A DNA stretch of 45,706 nucleotides, from contig JAFTJD010000039.1 of NCBI GenBank assembly GCA_017456585.1, positions 1 through 45,706 of the forward strand, written 5' to 3'. This document shows positions 44,391 to 45,706 of the stretch, in pieces. Made by a program: the position numbers and the translations under genes. Below the pieces are notes generated by a model. That model was not told the origin of the DNA. It ran no database searches and saw nothing but the letters and a program-made list of their open reading frames with translations. The stretch comes from Lachnospiraceae bacterium. Its GTDB lineage: Bacteria; Bacillota; Clostridia; Lachnospirales; Lachnospiraceae. Position 1 is the first letter of the stretch; every line of letters starts with the position of its first letter.

Positions 44391-45365
44391 TTAGTTTTGC
44401 CAAAACACTTGTTGTTTTTCTACAAGTTTAAAATTAATAAGCTCTTTTGAATCAAGATTTTCTTTATGCATATCTATAGCTATAATAGCACTATTATCAT
44501 AAGTCTTGTAATAATATATGCCTTTATCAGTATTGCAACATGAAGAATATATCGTAAACTGATATCTATTTTCCTCCATACGAACAAGTCCTTTTGGTTG
44601 CTCCGCCGTTCCCAATATATGAAAAAATTGACTCACACTGTCCTCCTCCGAATCGCCGGACACAGAATTAAGCTTGGCAAAGGTTGCTCTTACAAATCTT
44701 GATAAGGACGACCAATCTCCCGGCAAGCCCATAGCCCCCATTCCTCTGCTGTATTCTTCAAGCATTAGCTCTTTCGAAAAATTATTAATAGGCTTATCCT
44801 TAGAAATTGACATATAGTTATTAAGATTAAACATCTGATAATCAAACGGTGGGTTATTGGTAAGCACCCCTACAGGATTATCATATATTCTTATTCCCTC
44901 TTTAAGCGACTCCAATGTTATAGACTTTTCCCTGTCTGAAATAATAAAGTGAAGCTGCGCAACAGGCAGTTCCTCGTTAAATTTATTAGCTGTAATATTA
45001 ATCCTGCTAAGAAGATTCTTAGCCTCTTCTACATTCTTACATTGTGATAGAACCCAGGCAATTAGTTCATAAGCTGCCACATTATCCTGACCAACCATAG
45101 ACTGTCTGTATATGGCATTCCCAACAAAATTAAGTGCCGCCATACTAAGCCCTTCCTCGTTAGTTGCATCATAATAAAGCGGATAATCGTCTACCACATA
45201 TGCCATTCCTATTATCGCATAATGCTTGGCAAGCACGCCCATTTCACTAAATCTAATCTCATACTCTCTTGGAGTTATAGTTACTGATTCGTTATATGAA
45301 TACTCAAGGTCCAGATTTCGCCCAAAATAATGACTTTTAGTCTTATACGTTATCGCTGTACACAT
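44391..45365 (-). CDS. cbh: Choloylglycine hydrolase (bile salt hydrolase)
   Basis: Cleaves glycine or taurine from conjugated bile acids; an Ntn-hydrolase. The 324-residue product starts MCTAITY, so removal of Met exposes the catalytic Cys2. It shows GRNLDLEYSYNESV (Arg16, Asp19), DDYPLYYDATNEEGL, LNFVGNA (substrate-pocket Asn), GVLTNNPPFDYQ, GLPGDWSSLSRFVRA and YYYKTYDNSAIIAIDM, closely following the Clostridium perfringens enzyme. The related penicillin V acylases share the fold, but the overall likeness favours bile salts. I chose ATG 45365, after GAGGTTAAAATT; the 34-codon upstream extension would bury the nucleophile. It looks monocistronic; no clear terminator or strong promoter is seen. 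Confidence 0.92.
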   Translation of the reverse strand: MCTAITYKTKSHYFGRNLDLEYSYNESVTITPREYEIRFSEMGVLAKHYAIIGMAYVVDDYPLYYDATNEEGLSMAALNFVGNAIYRQSMVGQDNVAAYELIAWVLSQCKNVEEAKNLLSRINITANKFNEELPVAQLHFIISDREKSITLESLKEGIRIYDNPVGVLTNNPPFDYQMFNLNNYMSISKDKPINNFSKELMLEEYSRGMGAMGLPGDWSSLSRFVRATFAKLNSVSGDSEEDSVSQFFHILGTAEQPKGLVRMEENRYQFTIYSSCCNTDKGIYYYKTYDNSAIIAIDMHKENLDSKELINFKLVEKQQVFWQN

Positions 45366-45706
45366 AATTTTAACCTCACATACTAATAATTGTTTAAGCA
45401 TTTGCGAAACTGCCTTGCAACCTTTATCCTGTTTATTGCATTCCAAAAATATTTTAAAACAAAACACTAAGGAATATATGTTTCGCTCGCAACGCTACGC
45501 TTCCAAGTAGAACTACACACTTTGCCGCTTCGATGTTTGATTGGCACGCCTCCTCCGCAAACTCACCAAACATTCGGACTTATCATATGATTGGCGAAGA
45601 CAACACAGACCATTAGTGGAACTTGACTTTGCAACGCTTCGATAAAGCACGCCCCGGAGATACTGTTTGAGAACAAGGTGCGATAAGTGTATTCGTGGTA
45701 ACCAAC
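45366..45706. other. Intergenic right edge, no gene
   Basis: No convincing reading frame. It contains the bile salt hydrolase leader, then a region with short repeats: CGCTTCGAT followed by GCACGCC occurs near 45527-45550 and again near 45634-45653 at different spacing, and GATTGGC-type words recur. The gene beyond the edge cannot be judged. Confidence 0.5.

Noticed and set aside
45478..45706. 3' end of a gene entering from the right edge
   Set aside because: One reverse frame stays open for about 43 codons, but it has no recognisable motif and lies in short-repeat sequence.

Overview
The window looks like a stretch of chromosome from a low-to-mid G+C Gram-positive anaerobe of the Lachnospiraceae (Clostridia), most likely a gut, pectin-using relative of Lachnospira/Eubacterium eligens. 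The pointers are a GlgC/GlgD pair next to spoVG, a DUF4317 protein, a DnaD-DnaI type helicase-loading pair, a T-box in front of ileS, Gram-positive ribosome binding sites throughout, a bile salt hydrolase and a rhamnogalacturonan-I gene set. The genus is inferred from gene content, not from a marker gene. No integrase, transposase, phage gene or CRISPR array was seen. || Layout. 1-6.5 kb: glycogen phosphorylase (glgP) downstream of a eukaryote-like isoleucyl-tRNA synthetase (ileS) that has a T-box leader and a clear TTGACA-17-TATAAT promoter. 6.6-9.9 kb: a three-gene forward run (tocopherol-cyclase-like protein, DUF4317 protein, metallo-beta-lactamase-fold hydrolase). 10 kb: tRNA-Gln(CUG). 10.3-16.5 kb, reverse: a large secreted cell-wall-binding protein, a DegV lipid-binding protein and a GGDEF protein. 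16.6-20 kb: an HD-domain protein and the reverse operon glgC-glgD-spoVG. 20.4-25.6 kb, forward: murC, dnaD-like, dnaI-like and prs, with a cluster of DnaA-box-like sites in front of dnaD. 25.7-31.9 kb, reverse: envelope genes (lipoprotein, bifunctional PBP1A, zinc-ribbon membrane protein, anchored protein). 32.2 kb: queT under a probable preQ1-I riboswitch. 32.7-34 kb: an XRE regulator/nucleotidyltransferase pair that looks like a toxin-antitoxin unit. 34.1-39.4 kb: divergent rhamnogalacturonan-I genes (GH112 phosphorylase and GH105 hydrolase against a CE12 acetylesterase). 39.8-44.2 kb, reverse: trmO, a GH35 beta-galactosidase and a fused carboxyltransferase accDA. 44.4-45.4 kb: bile salt hydrolase. 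|| How the genes work together. Two carbon themes stand out. Glycogen is made (glgC, glgD) and phosphorolysed (glgP). Plant pectin fragments appear to be finished off inside the cell: GH105 removes the unsaturated uronate, CE12 removes acetyl groups, GH112 phosphorolyses galactosyl-rhamnose (or a related disaccharide) and GH35 removes beta-galactose. None of these four proteins has a visible signal peptide. || The most unusual DNA is not in genes. A 329-bp near-palindrome fills the whole gap between the convergent CE12 and accDA stop codons, and about 118 bp of its left half recurs at the left edge of the window. A second repeat family (GC-rich core plus AT-rich hairpin) occurs twice near 9.9 and 14.1 kb, and a third, tandem 49-bp repeat sits inside the ileS leader after the T-box terminator.
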